Shown: positions 18,625-27,977 of the stretch, one piece after another | How positions within the stretch are numbered: the first letter of the stretch is position 1 | Layout of the letters: every line of letters starts with the position of its first letter | NCBI GenBank assembly: GCA_017694415.1 | Contig: JADIMW010000060.1 | Span: forward strand, 1 to 50,983 | Direction of reading: 5' to 3' | Length of the DNA: 50,983 nt | From: Candidatus Caccoplasma merdipullorum | GTDB taxonomy: Bacteria; Bacteroidota; Bacteroidia; Bacteroidales; G3-4614 | Position numbers and translations under genes: made by a program | Notes under the pieces: generated by a model | Told to the model about the DNA's origin: nothing | The model's input: the letters and a program-made list of their open reading frames with translations, nothing else | Databases searched by the model: none

Positions 18625-18709
18625 ATTCGTTTGACGCTTTTTTTACTTTTTTGTGCGTTCGGGATGCTATTTTATCGCCTGTCGGTAAGGATTTTCGCAT
18701 ATTGTTTTA

Positions 18710-18717
18710 TATTTTTG
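18710..18717 (+). promoter_or_regulatory. -7 box TATTTTTG for the ftsX operon
   Basis: An exact TAnnTTTG match 77 bp upstream of the ftsX ATG; no clear -33 element is seen. Confidence 0.5.
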
Positions 18718-18794
18718 CGAAAAATTCGGCGAGGTATGCCCTTTTCTAAAAATGGAATCTCTCCTCGTCGTGCTGAAAATCTGTTTTTGAAAAA

Positions 18795-19676
18795 ATGAAA
18801 GATTCTAACGAAAAACGCCATATCTCTTTTTTTAACGCACGCGTTACTTCAACAATAAGCATTTCGTTGGTCCTTTTTATTCTCGGGGTTGTCGTGCTGA
18901 TGTCCATTCTCGGAACTCAGCTTACCCGTTATGTCAAGGAGAATATGGGATTTTCGGTGGTGTTGAAGAACTCTGCTCCGGATTACGGCGTGGAGAATAT
19001 AAAGAAGGAACTTAATGCGGCGCCTTATGTGCGTGCCGTGCAGTTTATTTCGAAGGAGGATGCTTTGCGCGAGCTGGAACTGGAGCTCGGCGAGAACCCC
19101 GAGGATTTGCTCGGATTCAATCCGTTGCAGTCGTCTATCGAGGTGAAGCTCGTTGCCGAGTATGCCGATCCCGACAGCCTCGCATGGATTGAGAAGAATA
19201 TCCGTGCCTATGAGGCGACAGTGGCGGATGTGATCTGCCAGAAGGATGTTATTCAGATTATCAACGACAATATACGGAAGGCGGAATATATTCTGCTGCT
19301 TCTCTCCGTGGTGCTGATGATTATATCGTTTGCGCTGATAAGCAATACGATACGCCTTATGGCTTATTCCAAACGGTTCCTTATCCATACGATGAAGCTG
19401 GTTGGTGCGACACCCGGCTTTATCCGCCGCCCGTTTATAGTAAGCAATATTATAGGCGGAATAGTTGCCGCCTTTATCGCCATGGCTCTGTTGTCGGGGT
19501 GCGCCTTTTATCTTGTGAATGAATTCGAGAACCTCTCTACGTTGATAAATATCGTTACGATGTCGCAGGTATTTGCCGTGGTTATACTGCTGGGCATCGC
19601 ACTTACCGCCGTTTCGGCCTATTTTGCCGTGAACAGGTATATTTCGATGGATAGGGAGGAACTTTATTATTTGTAA
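18795..19676 (+). CDS. ftsX: Cell division protein FtsX
   Basis: 293 residues. One membrane helix near residues 20-45 is followed by an extracytoplasmic domain (about 45-165) and three more helices, ending LTAVSAYFAVNRYISM; this is the ABC3 permease layout of FtsX. With the ATPase FtsE it couples the divisome to peptidoglycan hydrolases. No ftsE lies next to it, as is usual in Bacteroidales. The gene opens a co-directional block with DUF3098, uppP, truB, queA and folK, an order I recognise from the order. Confidence 0.93.
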   Translation: MKDSNEKRHISFFNARVTSTISISLVLFILGVVVLMSILGTQLTRYVKENMGFSVVLKNSAPDYGVENIKKELNAAPYVRAVQFISKEDALRELELELGENPEDLLGFNPLQSSIEVKLVAEYADPDSLAWIEKNIRAYEATVADVICQKDVIQIINDNIRKAEYILLLLSVVLMIISFALISNTIRLMAYSKRFLIHTMKLVGATPGFIRRPFIVSNIIGGIVAAFIAMALLSGCAFYLVNEFENLSTLINIVTMSQVFAVVILLGIALTAVSAYFAVNRYISMDREELYYL

Positions 19677-19682
19677 TATGTT

Positions 19683-19973
19683 ATGGGACTTAAACAGTTA
19701 GAAAACATCCGCGAGCCAAAGAATTCCGTTTCGGAATTTGCTTTGGGCAAAACAAACTATATACTTATCGCCGTCGCTTTTGCGGTTATTGTTCTGGGGC
19801 TGGCTCTTATGGCCGGCAGCGGTTCTACGCCCGACCATTATAATCCCGATATTTTCAGCTGGCGGCGTATTGTCCTTGCCCCGACACTCGCTTTCGCAGG
19901 TTTCGTCTTTATGGTTTTTGCGATAATGTATAAGGGTAAGAACGCAAAAAACGACAAGGAGGGTAAGGCATGA
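19683..19973 (+). CDS. DUF3098 family membrane protein
   Basis: 96 residues with two membrane helices (about 28-46 and 64-84) separated by the conserved [20 protein letters not shown] segment. It is a small protein of unknown function, characteristic of Bacteroidetes and almost always next to ftsX. It starts 6 bp after ftsX, and its stop overlaps the uppP start by 4 bp, so these genes are translationally coupled. A role in division or envelope building is only a guess from context. Confidence 0.85.
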   Translation: MGLKQLENIREPKNSVSEFALGKTNYILIAVAFAVIVLGLALMAGSGSTPDHYNPDIFSWRRIVLAPTLAFAGFVFMVFAIMYKGKNAKNDKEGKA

Positions 19974-20764
19974 GTTGGTTGGATGCTTTATGGCTCGGCC
20001 TTTTGCAGGGGTTTACAGAGTATCTTCCCGTCAGCAGTTCGGGACATTTGCAGATTGCGCAGGCTTTGATGGGCAACGTGGACGGTGAAGAGAACCTTAC
20101 CTTTGCCGTTGTTGTCCATGCCGCCACCGTATGCAGCACGCTGGTAGTGCTGTGGCGGGAGATATACGTCCTGTTGCGCGGTTCGCTGGAACTGCGCTGG
20201 AACGATGAAACACAGTATATGTGCAAAATCTTCCTGTCGATGATTCCGGTGGGTATAGTAGGTCTCTTTTTTAAGGATTATGTCGAGTCGCTTTTCGGCA
20301 ACGGTCTGCTGGTCGTGGGCATCCTGTTGCTCGTTACGGCGGTGCTGCTTACTTTCGCCAATTTCGCGAAACCGCGCAAAGGGAAGATTTCTTTTTCCGA
20401 TGCTTTTGTTATCGGCGTGGCTCAGGCTCTTGCCGTGCTGCCGGGTCTTTCCCGCTCCGGTACTACTATCGCTACTGGGCTCATGCTCGGCGACAAAAAG
20501 GAGGATGTTGCGAAATTCTCGTTCCTGATGGTGATTATCCCTATTTTGGGCGAGGCGTTCCTCGACCTTATGAGGGGGGGGCTTTCGCCTGAGGCTTCGG
20601 GTATCTCCGCCGCTGCGCTTGCCGTAGGTTTTATCGCGGCTTTCATTTCGGGGTGCGTGGCCTGCAAGTGGATGCTTTCGATAGTGAAACGGGGCAAACT
20701 TGTCTATTTTGCGTATTATTGCGTGGCAGCCGGCCTGTTTGCCATAATTTACGATTTGATTTGA
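19970..20764 (+). CDS. uppP: Undecaprenyl-diphosphatase UppP (BacA)
   Basis: 264 residues and about seven or eight membrane helices. The two family boxes are present: [17 protein letters not shown] (residues 14-30, catalytic E17) and [18 protein letters not shown], with the conserved Arg. The enzyme removes a phosphate from undecaprenyl diphosphate on the outer face of the inner membrane, recycling the lipid carrier for peptidoglycan and surface glycans. Overexpression of the family gives bacitracin resistance. The start overlaps the DUF3098 stop. Confidence 0.97.
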   Translation: MSWLDALWLGLLQGFTEYLPVSSSGHLQIAQALMGNVDGEENLTFAVVVHAATVCSTLVVLWREIYVLLRGSLELRWNDETQYMCKIFLSMIPVGIVGLFFKDYVESLFGNGLLVVGILLLVTAVLLTFANFAKPRKGKISFSDAFVIGVAQALAVLPGLSRSGTTIATGLMLGDKKEDVAKFSFLMVIIPILGEAFLDLMRGGLSPEASGISAAALAVGFIAAFISGCVACKWMLSIVKRGKLVYFAYYCVAAGLFAIIYDLI

Positions 20765-20775
20765 TTTTAATATAC

Positions 20776-20780
20776 GGAGG
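20776..20780 (+). promoter_or_regulatory. Shine-Dalgarno GGAGG that sets a GTG start for truB
   Basis: GGAGG lies 8 nt before GTG at 20789; the frame is closed by TAA at 20768-20770 and has no ATG before the conserved region, so GTG is the start. Confidence 0.75.
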
Positions 20781-20788
20781 GTGTTGCA

Positions 20789-21532
20789 GTGAAGGCTATT
20801 CCGGAAGACAGGCGTTTCGATTTTGTGGAGGGAGAGGTTTTGCATTTCGACAAGCCTTTGCATTGGACTTCTTTCCGGCTTGTGAAGATATTGCGCGGTC
20901 ATATCCACCGCAAACTCGGTGTCAGGAACTTCAAGGTGGGTCATGCCGGTACGCTCGACCCTCTTGCCACGGGGGTAATGACCGTATGTACGGGGCGTGC
21001 TACCAAGTTGATTCCGATGTTGCAGGAGAGTGATAAGGAGTATGTGGCTGCGATAAGGCTGGGTGCTACTACGCCGTCGTTCGACATGGAGACGGAAGTG
21101 GATGCGGAGTATCCCGTTGCGCACATTACGCGCGAGATGACGGAGAGGGTACTCGCTTCGTTCGTCGGCGAGATAGATCAGGTGCCGCCTCTGTTTTCGG
21201 CCGTAAAGGTCGATGGCAAACGGGCTTACCGCCTCGCACGCAAAGGTCGCGAGGTGGAACTTAAGGCGAAGAAGGTAAGGGTTTCGGAACTGGAACTGCT
21301 GGATTTTTCGCAGACGGAGATAAGGGTAAGGGTCGTTTGCAGCAAAGGAACTTATGTACGGTCGCTTGCCCGCGATATAGGGGCGGCTCTCGACAGCGGC
21401 GGGTATCTGACCGCTCTCAGAAGGACACGTGTGGGTGATGTCAGGGTGGAGATGTGCTACGACGTTTCGCAGATTGAGGAGATTGTCGCCCGCGCCGTAT
21501 TGCCCGACGGGGATGAGGCTGCAGCAGGCTGA
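20789..21532 (+). CDS. truB: tRNA pseudouridine(55) synthase TruB
   Basis: 247 residues with a GTG start chosen by the GGAGG site upstream. The catalytic Asp is D57 in VGHAGTLDPLATGV, and KVDGKRAYRLARKG and CSKGTYVRSLARDIG are further TruB motifs. The enzyme makes pseudouridine at position 55 of the T-loop of tRNAs. It lies 24 bp after uppP and is followed by a terminator, yet queA continues on the same strand, so part of the transcript may stop here. The protein is short at the C-terminus and lacks a PUA domain, as is common in Bacteroidetes. Confidence 0.96.
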   Translation: MKAIPEDRRFDFVEGEVLHFDKPLHWTSFRLVKILRGHIHRKLGVRNFKVGHAGTLDPLATGVMTVCTGRATKLIPMLQESDKEYVAAIRLGATTPSFDMETEVDAEYPVAHITREMTERVLASFVGEIDQVPPLFSAVKVDGKRAYRLARKGREVELKAKKVRVSELELLDFSQTEIRVRVVCSKGTYVRSLARDIGAALDSGGYLTALRRTRVGDVRVEMCYDVSQIEEIVARAVLPDGDEAAAG

Positions 21533-21543
21533 CGGTGCGTCAG

Positions 21544-21569
21544 GCTCTGCGATGCGGAGCGTTTTTTTT
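21544..21569 (+). terminator. Terminator between truB and queA
   Basis: A 7-bp stem (GCTCTGC/GCGGAGC, one G-T pair) with a 3-nt loop is followed by eight T residues. Confidence 0.75.
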
Positions 21570-21595
21570 GAATTTTAGCTTAATAATCAAATAGT

Positions 21596-22648
21596 ATGAA
21601 ACTTTCGCAGTTTAAATTCAGATTGCCCGAGGATTTGATAGCTCAGTATCCTGCCGAGCATCGCGATGAGTCGAGAATGATGGTGCTGCACCGTAAAAGC
21701 GGTGAAATCGAACATCTCGTGTTTAAAAATATAATAAACTTTTTCGATGAAGGCGACCTTTTCGTCTTTAACGATACCCGCGTTTTCCCTGCGCGCCTTT
21801 ATGGTAACAAGGAGAAGACGGGGGCGCAAATCGAAGTCTTTCTGCTGCGTGAGTTGAACAGGGATAATCGCTTGTGGGACGTGCTCGTCGATCCTGCACG
21901 CAAGATAAGGATTGGGAACAAACTCTATTTCGGCGATGACGAATCGGTTGTTGCCGAGGTTATCGACAATACTACTTCGCGCGGAAGGACTTTGCGTTTC
22001 CTGTATGACGGCGAGCATGACGAATTCAAGTCGTCGCTGCTGGCTCTCGGCGAGACTCCTCTCCCTTACTATATCAAGCGTAAGCCCGAAAAGGAGGACG
22101 AGGAGAGGTACCAGACTATTTTCGCACGTAACGAGGGGGCTGTCGTGGCTCCGTCGGCCGGGATGCACTTCAGTCGCGAAGTGATGAAGAGAATGGAGAT
22201 AAAGGGGATTGAGTCGGCTTTCCTGACGCTCCATATCGGTTTGGGCAGCTTTAAGGATATTGATGTTGAGGATTTGACCAAGCATAAGATGGATTCCGAA
22301 CCGATGTCTATCGATGAACAGACCGTGGAGCTGATAAACAAAACTAAGGATGCCGAAAAGAAGGTGTGTGTCATAGGCGCATCTACCATGCGCGGGGTGG
22401 AGACGGCGGTAAGTACGGCTTCGCATGTGAAACCGTTTGAGGGCTGGACGAACAAGTTCATATTCCCCCCGTACGATTTTGCCGTGGCTGATGCAATGGT
22501 ATCGAATTTCCACATGCCTTTGTCCACAATGCTGATGATGGTGTCTGCTTTCGGCGGGTATGACCTCGTTATGGACGCTTACCGTTTGGCCGTAAAGGAG
22601 GGATACCGTTTCGGCGCGTATGGCGATGCGATGCTTATTGTCGATTGA
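21596..22648 (+). CDS. queA: S-adenosylmethionine:tRNA ribosyltransferase-isomerase QueA
   Basis: 350 residues, the normal length. Family features include [19 protein letters not shown] at the start, [14 protein letters not shown], the [10 protein letters not shown]-like [11 protein letters not shown] and [11 protein letters not shown]. It transfers the ribose of SAM to preQ1 in tRNA to make epoxyqueuosine at the wobble position. It starts 26 bp after the truB terminator, and its stop overlaps the folK start (TGATG). No other queuosine gene is in the window. Confidence 0.97.
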   Translation: MKLSQFKFRLPEDLIAQYPAEHRDESRMMVLHRKSGEIEHLVFKNIINFFDEGDLFVFNDTRVFPARLYGNKEKTGAQIEVFLLRELNRDNRLWDVLVDPARKIRIGNKLYFGDDESVVAEVIDNTTSRGRTLRFLYDGEHDEFKSSLLALGETPLPYYIKRKPEKEDEERYQTIFARNEGAVVAPSAGMHFSREVMKRMEIKGIESAFLTLHIGLGSFKDIDVEDLTKHKMDSEPMSIDEQTVELINKTKDAEKKVCVIGASTMRGVETAVSTASHVKPFEGWTNKFIFPPYDFAVADAMVSNFHMPLSTMLMMVSAFGGYDLVMDAYRLAVKEGYRFGAYGDAMLIVD

Positions 22649-23154
22649 TGCCGGTAGTCTTTTTGGGGTTCGGGTCTAATCTGGGCGACCGTAAGGGGTT
22701 TATCGAAACTGCCGTGTCGCTTGTGAACGAAAGAATCGGCAGGGTTTTGTCGCGTTCTTCGTTTTATGACTCTGAACCGTGGGGGTTCGTTTCGGACAAC
22801 GCTTTTGTAAATGCTGCCGCATCGGTCGAGACCTCGCTTGAACCGACGGCCGTGTTGGAACGGATTAAATCCATTGAGCGCGAACTGGGGCGTGTAAAGA
22901 AGTTGTCCGACGGGTATGAAGACCGCCCGATAGATATTGATATTCTTTTTTACGACGATGCGGTCATCGATTTGCCGACTTTGACCGTCCCGCATCCGTT
23001 GATGCCCATGCGGCGTTTCGTATTGGAACCGCTGGCCGAGATTGCCCCGGATTTTGTCCATCCGGTTTTGAAGAGGAGCGTGGCGGAACTGTTGAGAGAC
23101 CTGACCGGGGATGAGCGCGGGCGTGCGGCGAATGAAGTGGAGGTGCTTTCTTGA
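22648..23154 (+). CDS. folK: 2-amino-4-hydroxy-6-hydroxymethyldihydropteridine diphosphokinase
   Basis: 168 residues from the ATG that overlaps the queA stop. A TTG 3 nt upstream is a poorer start. GSNLGDR (about 8-14) and the DRPIDIDILFYDD catalytic-metal motif are diagnostic of HPPK. It passes pyrophosphate from ATP to 6-hydroxymethyl-7,8-dihydropterin in folate synthesis. Translation is coupled to queA. Confidence 0.96.
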   Translation: MPVVFLGFGSNLGDRKGFIETAVSLVNERIGRVLSRSSFYDSEPWGFVSDNAFVNAAASVETSLEPTAVLERIKSIERELGRVKKLSDGYEDRPIDIDILFYDDAVIDLPTLTVPHPLMPMRRFVLEPLAEIAPDFVHPVLKRSVAELLRDLTGDERGRAANEVEVLS

Positions 23155-23170
23155 ATTATATCTTGATATT

Positions 23171-23851
23171 ATGAAACTGTATTACCGATTCTTGAGATTC
23201 CTTAAACGTCGCCTGCCCGAGAAACAGTGGAGCAGAGTGGGGGATGAGCGTGTGAACGGCTTTGCCGGGCTGATTCTGTTTTTCCTTATTTTTGCCTTTG
23301 TCCGCCTTATGTGGTGGGGCGGCGACAATAATCTGGCCGTTTATACGGGTTATGACGGAGTGTATGACCCGGAACCGATATTTACATTTATAAATCTGGA
23401 GGGGTATAACAACTGGATTAGCACTACTACGGCCAAAGGGGTTGATTTCTTTTGCAAATATGTTCTTTTTCAGGATACGTTTTTCAGATATGACACGGTG
23501 TATCTGATGGACGGGGCTGATGCTGTCGGCGGGGTGCAGATATTCCCTTCGTGCGGCGGCAACAGGGAGATGGTTATAATACTGTTTGTGATGCTGCTTA
23601 TTCCCGGCCCGTCCAAACCGCGCCTTTGGTATATTCCGTCGGCTTTGCTTGCGTTCTTTGCGATAAACTGTTTCAGGCTTGCTCTCGTGAATCTGGTTAC
23701 GAAATACAGTATGGCGTTGTTCCCTGCGGCACACGATTATTCGGGTATGGCAATGTCGGTATTCGTCTTTTTCGTCTGGCTGCTGTGGGAAAAGAAGTTT
23801 GCCGAGAAGTACCGCTTGAAAGCGTGGTGTGAAGTGAATGCCGAGAAATGA
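23171..23851 (+). CDS. Exosortase/archaeosortase family protein
   Basis: 226 residues from the ATG at 23171, 16 bp after folK. About five or six membrane helices are seen. The three residues of the exosortase/archaeosortase active site are in the expected order: C128 in PSCGGNRE, R169 in NCFRLALVN and H188 in AHDYSGMAM. These enzymes are thought to cut and re-attach proteins with a C-terminal PEP-CTERM-like tail to a membrane lipid or glycan. No such substrate is in the window and no partner gene is adjacent, so this is an orphan; the assignment is by triad and topology. Its end faces nadB through a shared terminator. Confidence 0.75.
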   Translation: MKLYYRFLRFLKRRLPEKQWSRVGDERVNGFAGLILFFLIFAFVRLMWWGGDNNLAVYTGYDGVYDPEPIFTFINLEGYNNWISTTTAKGVDFFCKYVLFQDTFFRYDTVYLMDGADAVGGVQIFPSCGGNREMVIILFVMLLIPGPSKPRLWYIPSALLAFFAINCFRLALVNLVTKYSMALFPAAHDYSGMAMSVFVFFVWLLWEKKFAEKYRLKAWCEVNAEK

Positions 23852-23920
23852 CTTCCCCGGTTGGGTAATTGTAATATGCGATAATTGCTGTTTTGAAATC
23901 TCCGTTTCTTTAGATAATTA

Positions 23921-23960
23921 AAAATAGCCGCCCTGTAATAAGCATGGACGGCTTTTTTTT
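23921..23960. terminator. Bidirectional terminator between the exosortase gene and nadB
   Basis: AGCCGCCC and GGACGGCT form a stem with one mismatch. A residues precede it and eight T residues follow, so it serves both convergent genes. Confidence 0.8.
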
Positions 23961-23996
23961 ATTTTAGAAAGGGGAGAAGTTGTCTCTTTTGTATTC

Positions 23997-25580
23997 TTAT
24001 AGCTGGTTTTTGCGTTCTAACGGTTTGGGGTAGTCTATCGTGTAGTGCAGTCCCACGCTCTCTTTTCGTGCCATTGCTTGTTTTATTATCAGATACCCTA
24101 CGTTTATTATGTTGCGGAGTTCGCATATCTGCCGTGTTACTATGGAGTGCTGGAACAGATTTTCCGTTTCGCGGTAGAGGATTTCGAGACGGTCTATGGC
24201 GCGTTTCAGACGCAGGTTGGAACGGACTATCCCGACGTATGCCGACATGAGTTGTTCTACTTCGCGCACGCTTTGTGTTATCAGCACCATTTCTTCGGGG
24301 TGCGATGTCCCTTCGTCGTTCCAGTCGGGTATGCCGCGCTGTATCTCTATGTTGCTTATTGCCGCTGTTGCGTGTTTGGCTGCCGCATCGGCATATACTA
24401 CCGCTTCTATCAGCGAGTTGGAGGCGAGGCGGTTGCCTCCGTGAAGTCCCGTGCAGGCACATTCGCCTACGGCGTACAGGTTGTTTATTGAAGAGCGGGC
24501 GTTCAAATCCACTTTTATCCCGCCGCACAGATAGTGTGCTGCCGGCGCAACGGGTATATAGTCTTTTGTTATGTCTATGCCCAGCGACATGCACTTGTTG
24601 TAAATGTTGGGGAAGTGGTGCTTGGTCTCTTCGGCGTCCTTGTGCGTTACGTCGAGATATACGCATTCGTCGCCGCGCATCTTCATTTCGTTGTCGATGG
24701 CTCGGGCAACTATGTCGCGCGGGGCGAGCGAGCGGCGTTCGTCGTATTTCTGCATGAACTCCTTGCCGTCTTTGGTGCGGAGTACGGCTCCGTAGCCGCG
24801 CATGGCTTCGGTTATGAGAAAGCTGGGGCGTTCTCCGGGGTTGTACAGCGCGGTGGGGTGGAACTGTATGAATTCCATGTCTTTTACTTCGCCTTTGGCA
24901 CGGTAAACCATCGCTATCCCGTCGCCTGTGGCTACCGGCGGGTTGGTGGTGGTGCGATATACGTTGCCTATTCCTCCGGTGGCTATAAGGGTCGTTTTCG
25001 ACAGGAACGTGTGTATGTGGTTGGTGTTCTGGTCGAGTACATATACGCCGTAACAGGTAATGTCGGGGGTGTGGCGGGTTACGTTTATCCCCAGATGATG
25101 CTGGGTTATCAGCTCTATGGCGAAGAAGTTTTCGAATACTTTTATCTTGGGGTGTTTCTTTAATGCGCGTATCAGACTGTCCTGTATTTCTGCTCCCGTG
25201 TTGTCCTGATGGTGCAGGATGCGGAATTCGGAGTGTCCTCCTTCGCGGTGCAGGTCGAATCCGCCTTTTTCATCGCGGTCGAAGTTTACGCCCCATTCCA
25301 CGAGTTCTTTTATTTGGCCGGGGGCTTCGCGTACTACTTTTTCCACTGCGGCTCTGTCGCATATGCCGCCTCCGCATATCAGCGTGTCCTGTATGTGTTT
25401 CTCGAAGTTGTCGGTGGGTTTGGTTACAGAGGCTATCCCCCCTTGTGCATAGAAAGTGTTGGCTTCTTCTATGCCCGTTTTGCATATTACGGCTACTCGT
25501 CCTTTTTCTGCCACTTTCAGGGCGAAACTCATGCCGGCTATTCCTGAGCCGACTACCAAGAAATCGTATTCGTATGTCAT
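23997..25580 (-). CDS. nadB: L-aspartate oxidase NadB
   Basis: 527 residues. The FAD-binding GSGIAGMSFALKVA is near the N-terminus (about 11-24), and HREGGHS, QDTLICGGGICD and the GLHGGNRLASNSL flavin-site box are all present. The C-terminal helical domain is typical of the succinate dehydrogenase/fumarate reductase flavoprotein family. The enzyme oxidises aspartate to iminoaspartate, the first step to NAD; it is a cytoplasmic flavoenzyme. nadA and nadC are not adjacent. The gene is 30 bp downstream of an epimerase gene and probably shares its transcript. Confidence 0.95.
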   Translation of the reverse strand: MTYEYDFLVVGSGIAGMSFALKVAEKGRVAVICKTGIEEANTFYAQGGIASVTKPTDNFEKHIQDTLICGGGICDRAAVEKVVREAPGQIKELVEWGVNFDRDEKGGFDLHREGGHSEFRILHHQDNTGAEIQDSLIRALKKHPKIKVFENFFAIELITQHHLGINVTRHTPDITCYGVYVLDQNTNHIHTFLSKTTLIATGGIGNVYRTTTNPPVATGDGIAMVYRAKGEVKDMEFIQFHPTALYNPGERPSFLITEAMRGYGAVLRTKDGKEFMQKYDERRSLAPRDIVARAIDNEMKMRGDECVYLDVTHKDAEETKHHFPNIYNKCMSLGIDITKDYIPVAPAAHYLCGGIKVDLNARSSINNLYAVGECACTGLHGGNRLASNSLIEAVVYADAAAKHATAAISNIEIQRGIPDWNDEGTSHPEEMVLITQSVREVEQLMSAYVGIVRSNLRLKRAIDRLEILYRETENLFQHSIVTRQICELRNIINVGYLIIKQAMARKESVGLHYTIDYPKPLERKNQL

Positions 25581-25610
25581 CTCTCTCTCTCTGTTTTTGC
25601 TCTGTTTATA

Positions 25611-26618
25611 TTATATCCAGCCGTTTTCCTCGTACCATGTTACGGCTTCGTCTATTCCCTGTTCGAGATTGTAGTCGGCGAAGAACCCGAGTTCTTCTTC
25701 GGCTCTTGATGTGTCGCAAGCCCAGTTGTGCTGTTTGAGTATGTAGTATTTGTCTCTGTTCAGCGTGGAGGCTTCGTGATGTTTTTTTGCAATGTCTTCG
25801 GCTTTTGCGCAGACGAAACGGCAAAGTGCTTCGGGTACTGTTACCGACAGTACGTGCTTTTTCCCGAGACGCGCCGCTACTATCTTGCGGAAATCTCTTT
25901 GTGAGTAAGTGTTGCCGTCGGCTATAAAGTATCCGTGTCCGGCAATGCCGCGCTCTATTGCGAGGTATATCGCTTTTACGAGGTCTTTTACGTATATGAA
26001 CGTATAGACTTTTCTTTTTTTTCCTACCGCGATGTCTATTCCCTTGTTTATCATCTTTATCATCATCAGGTAGTCTTTTTCGTGCGGCCCGTAAACTCCA
26101 GTGGGGCGCATCGCCACGTATGGGAAACCTGCAAGCGAACGCAGGTAGAGCTCGGAGCGCAGTTTGCTGCGGCCGTATGCCGTTTCGGGACACGGCGTGT
26201 CCTTGTCGTTTATCGGGTCGTAGCCTTTGTCTCCCGTGGTCCATGCACTGAGACTGCTCATGTAGATAAATTTTTCGGGTGTGTTGCCGGTACTGATAAT
26301 GGTATCGACGAAGTTCTTCATATATTCGAAGTTTATTTCGTCGAACCGTTTTTTGTCGCTGGTTTTGGTTAATCCGAGGTTGTGGATTATGTAGTCCCAC
26401 TTGCCGTGTTCGCGGGTAAAGGCTTCGATTTCGTCTTTCAGCTTATGTTTGTCGCGGTATGTCAGATATACCGGACGTATCCTTTCGTCCTGCAGGAACT
26501 GCATGTTTGTAGAGTGCCTTACGCCGGCATACGTCTCGTATCCGCGTTTAAGCGCTTCGGCTACTATGAATCCGCCTATGAATCCGCCTGCTCCCGTTAT
26601 CAGTATCTTTTTGCTCAT
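25611..26618 (-). CDS. NAD-dependent epimerase/dehydratase family protein
   Basis: 335 residues from the ATG at 26618; the open frame upstream adds 24 residues of non-family sequence. The NAD site GAGGFIGG is at residues 8-15 and the catalytic YGRSK (Tyr-x3-Lys) lies in TAYGRSKLRSELYLRSL, with THR-type Ser in YMSSLSAWT. It belongs to the extended short-chain dehydrogenases that act on nucleotide sugars or steroid-like substrates; the substrate is unknown. It is followed closely by nadB. Confidence 0.88.
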   Translation of the reverse strand: MSKKILITGAGGFIGGFIVAEALKRGYETYAGVRHSTNMQFLQDERIRPVYLTYRDKHKLKDEIEAFTREHGKWDYIIHNLGLTKTSDKKRFDEINFEYMKNFVDTIISTGNTPEKFIYMSSLSAWTTGDKGYDPINDKDTPCPETAYGRSKLRSELYLRSLAGFPYVAMRPTGVYGPHEKDYLMMIKMINKGIDIAVGKKRKVYTFIYVKDLVKAIYLAIERGIAGHGYFIADGNTYSQRDFRKIVAARLGKKHVLSVTVPEALCRFVCAKAEDIAKKHHEASTLNRDKYYILKQHNWACDTSRAEEELGFFADYNLEQGIDEAVTWYEENGWI

Positions 26619-26760
26619 ATATTTTCGGCGGCGCGGGGAATACGCATCTTGCGGCGTTGTAACCGGAAACCCGCCATGACGGTTTTCCATGTCCCGTTCT
26701 GCTGCTTTTGCTTTATGCGTTTTGTTTCTCGCGCATTTTTTTCCCGGTTTTATTTAAAAT

Positions 26761-26795
26761 GGAGGCGTGTCAAATTTTGTTTTTGACACACCTCC
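26761..26795 (-). terminator. Terminator after nagB
   Basis: GGAGG plus GTGTCAAA pairs with TTTGACAC plus CCTCC, with one mismatch, around a 7-nt loop. On the minus strand it ends in ATTTT. Confidence 0.7.
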
Positions 26796-26811
26796 GTACT
26801 TATTGTGGTTT

Positions 26812-27621
26812 TTAGAGAAGTGAATTGGGGTCGAGATTGTTCTTCTCTATGTCTTTGAAGTATTTGTATGTCCCTACGGTTATTTCGGCTGTTGCGGCTT
26901 CGTCGCATACTATTATGCTGTGCGGGTGGTTCTGCAACGCGCTGATTGTCCACATTTGCGATATTCCGCCTTCTACTCCGTGTTTGAGGGCGCGGGCTTT
27001 GTTGTGTCCGTTCACTATTATAAGTACGCTCTTTGCGTCCATTACTGTTCCAACGCCTACCGTGAGTGCTGTTTTGGGCACTTTGTTTACATCGTTGTCG
27101 AAGAATCTCGAATTGGCGATTATCGTGTCGGTGGTGAGGGTTTTCATTCTGGTACGCGAGGAGAGGGACGAACCCGGTTCGTTGAAGGCTATGTGTCCGT
27201 CGGGGCCTATTCCGCCGAGGAAGAGGTCTATTCCTCCTGCTGCCTTTATCTTCTCTTCATAAGCGGCACATTCGGCTATCGGGTCGGGTGCGTTGCCGTT
27301 GAGGATATTCACATTCTCCGGGCAGATGTCTATGTGGCTGAAAAAGTTGTTCCACATGAACGAGTGATAGCTTTCGGGGTGTTCTTTGGGAAGTCCCACG
27401 TATTCGTCCATGTTGAACGTTATGACATTCTTGAACGATACCACGCCTTTCTTGTTGAGTTCTATCAACGCCTTGTACATTCCCAGAGGAGAAGAGCCGG
27501 TGGGGAGGCCGAGTACAAACTTCTTGTCTTCGGTGGGATTGAACTCTTTTATGCGCGATACGACATAGTTTGCCGCCCAGCGCGAAACGTTCTCGTAATT
27601 GGGTTGGATTATAAGTCTCAT
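26812..27621 (-). CDS. nagB: Glucosamine-6-phosphate deaminase NagB
   Basis: 269 residues, the canonical length. The catalytic residues occur at the E. coli numbers: D72 in [10 protein letters not shown]141 and H143 in [16 protein letters not shown], and E148 in the same stretch. The enzyme turns glucosamine 6-phosphate into fructose 6-phosphate and ammonia, allowing use of amino sugars. It is divergent from a NagB-like/LmbE fusion gene across a 356-bp spacer, which suggests they belong to one amino-sugar response. Confidence 0.97.
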   Translation of the reverse strand: MRLIIQPNYENVSRWAANYVVSRIKEFNPTEDKKFVLGLPTGSSPLGMYKALIELNKKGVVSFKNVITFNMDEYVGLPKEHPESYHSFMWNNFFSHIDICPENVNILNGNAPDPIAECAAYEEKIKAAGGIDLFLGGIGPDGHIAFNEPGSSLSSRTRMKTLTTDTIIANSRFFDNDVNKVPKTALTVGVGTVMDAKSVLIIVNGHNKARALKHGVEGGISQMWTISALQNHPHSIIVCDEAATAEITVGTYKYFKDIEKNNLDPNSLL

Positions 27622-27977
27622 GGTTGCCTTTGTTTATTTGGTTAATTTATAATATGCGAAGATAGTTTATACTTGATGAAAAAGCAAATGATTTTTTATC
27701 ATAATGCGTCTCTTTTTTATTGCCGTATTTTGGTCGGCTTCTTGTTGTACAACGCCATGCGGAGTTTTAACGATTGGCGTGTGTGCGGAGTTGTCCGCGG
27801 CTTGATGAAATGCGGCTTTTGCCCCTTTTCGCTGCTTTTTGCCGATGGATGCCCGTTTTTGTCGTTTTAAATTAAAATTTGCCGGTATTATAGGATAACA
27901 TTTGTTTTTTAATAATTATCTTTGTGGTGATATCCGCTTGAAAATTGGAAATATTTCTTGTGTAAATAACAATAATT
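27622..27977. other. Divergent spacer between nagB and the NagB-like/LmbE gene
   Basis: Two -7 boxes are visible: TATCTTCG (one mismatch) on the minus strand near 27657-27664 for nagB, and TATCTTTG at 27917-27924 on the plus strand for the fusion gene. The frame at 27673-27870 codes for nothing recognisable and is not called. No clear operator palindrome or riboswitch is seen. Confidence 0.5.
27917..27924 (+). promoter_or_regulatory. -7 box TATCTTTG of the NagB-like/LmbE gene
   Basis: An exact TAnnTTTG match, giving a leader of about 45 nt; the -33 region is not consensus. Confidence 0.55.

Noticed and set aside
18607-18798. A 63-residue frame before ftsX
   Set aside because: It begins inside the terminator stem, runs across the ftsX promoter into its start codon and has no family features.
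27673-27870. A 65-residue frame in the nagB spacer
   Set aside because: No domain, no ribosome site and overlap with the divergent promoter region; the sequence looks like non-coding DNA.
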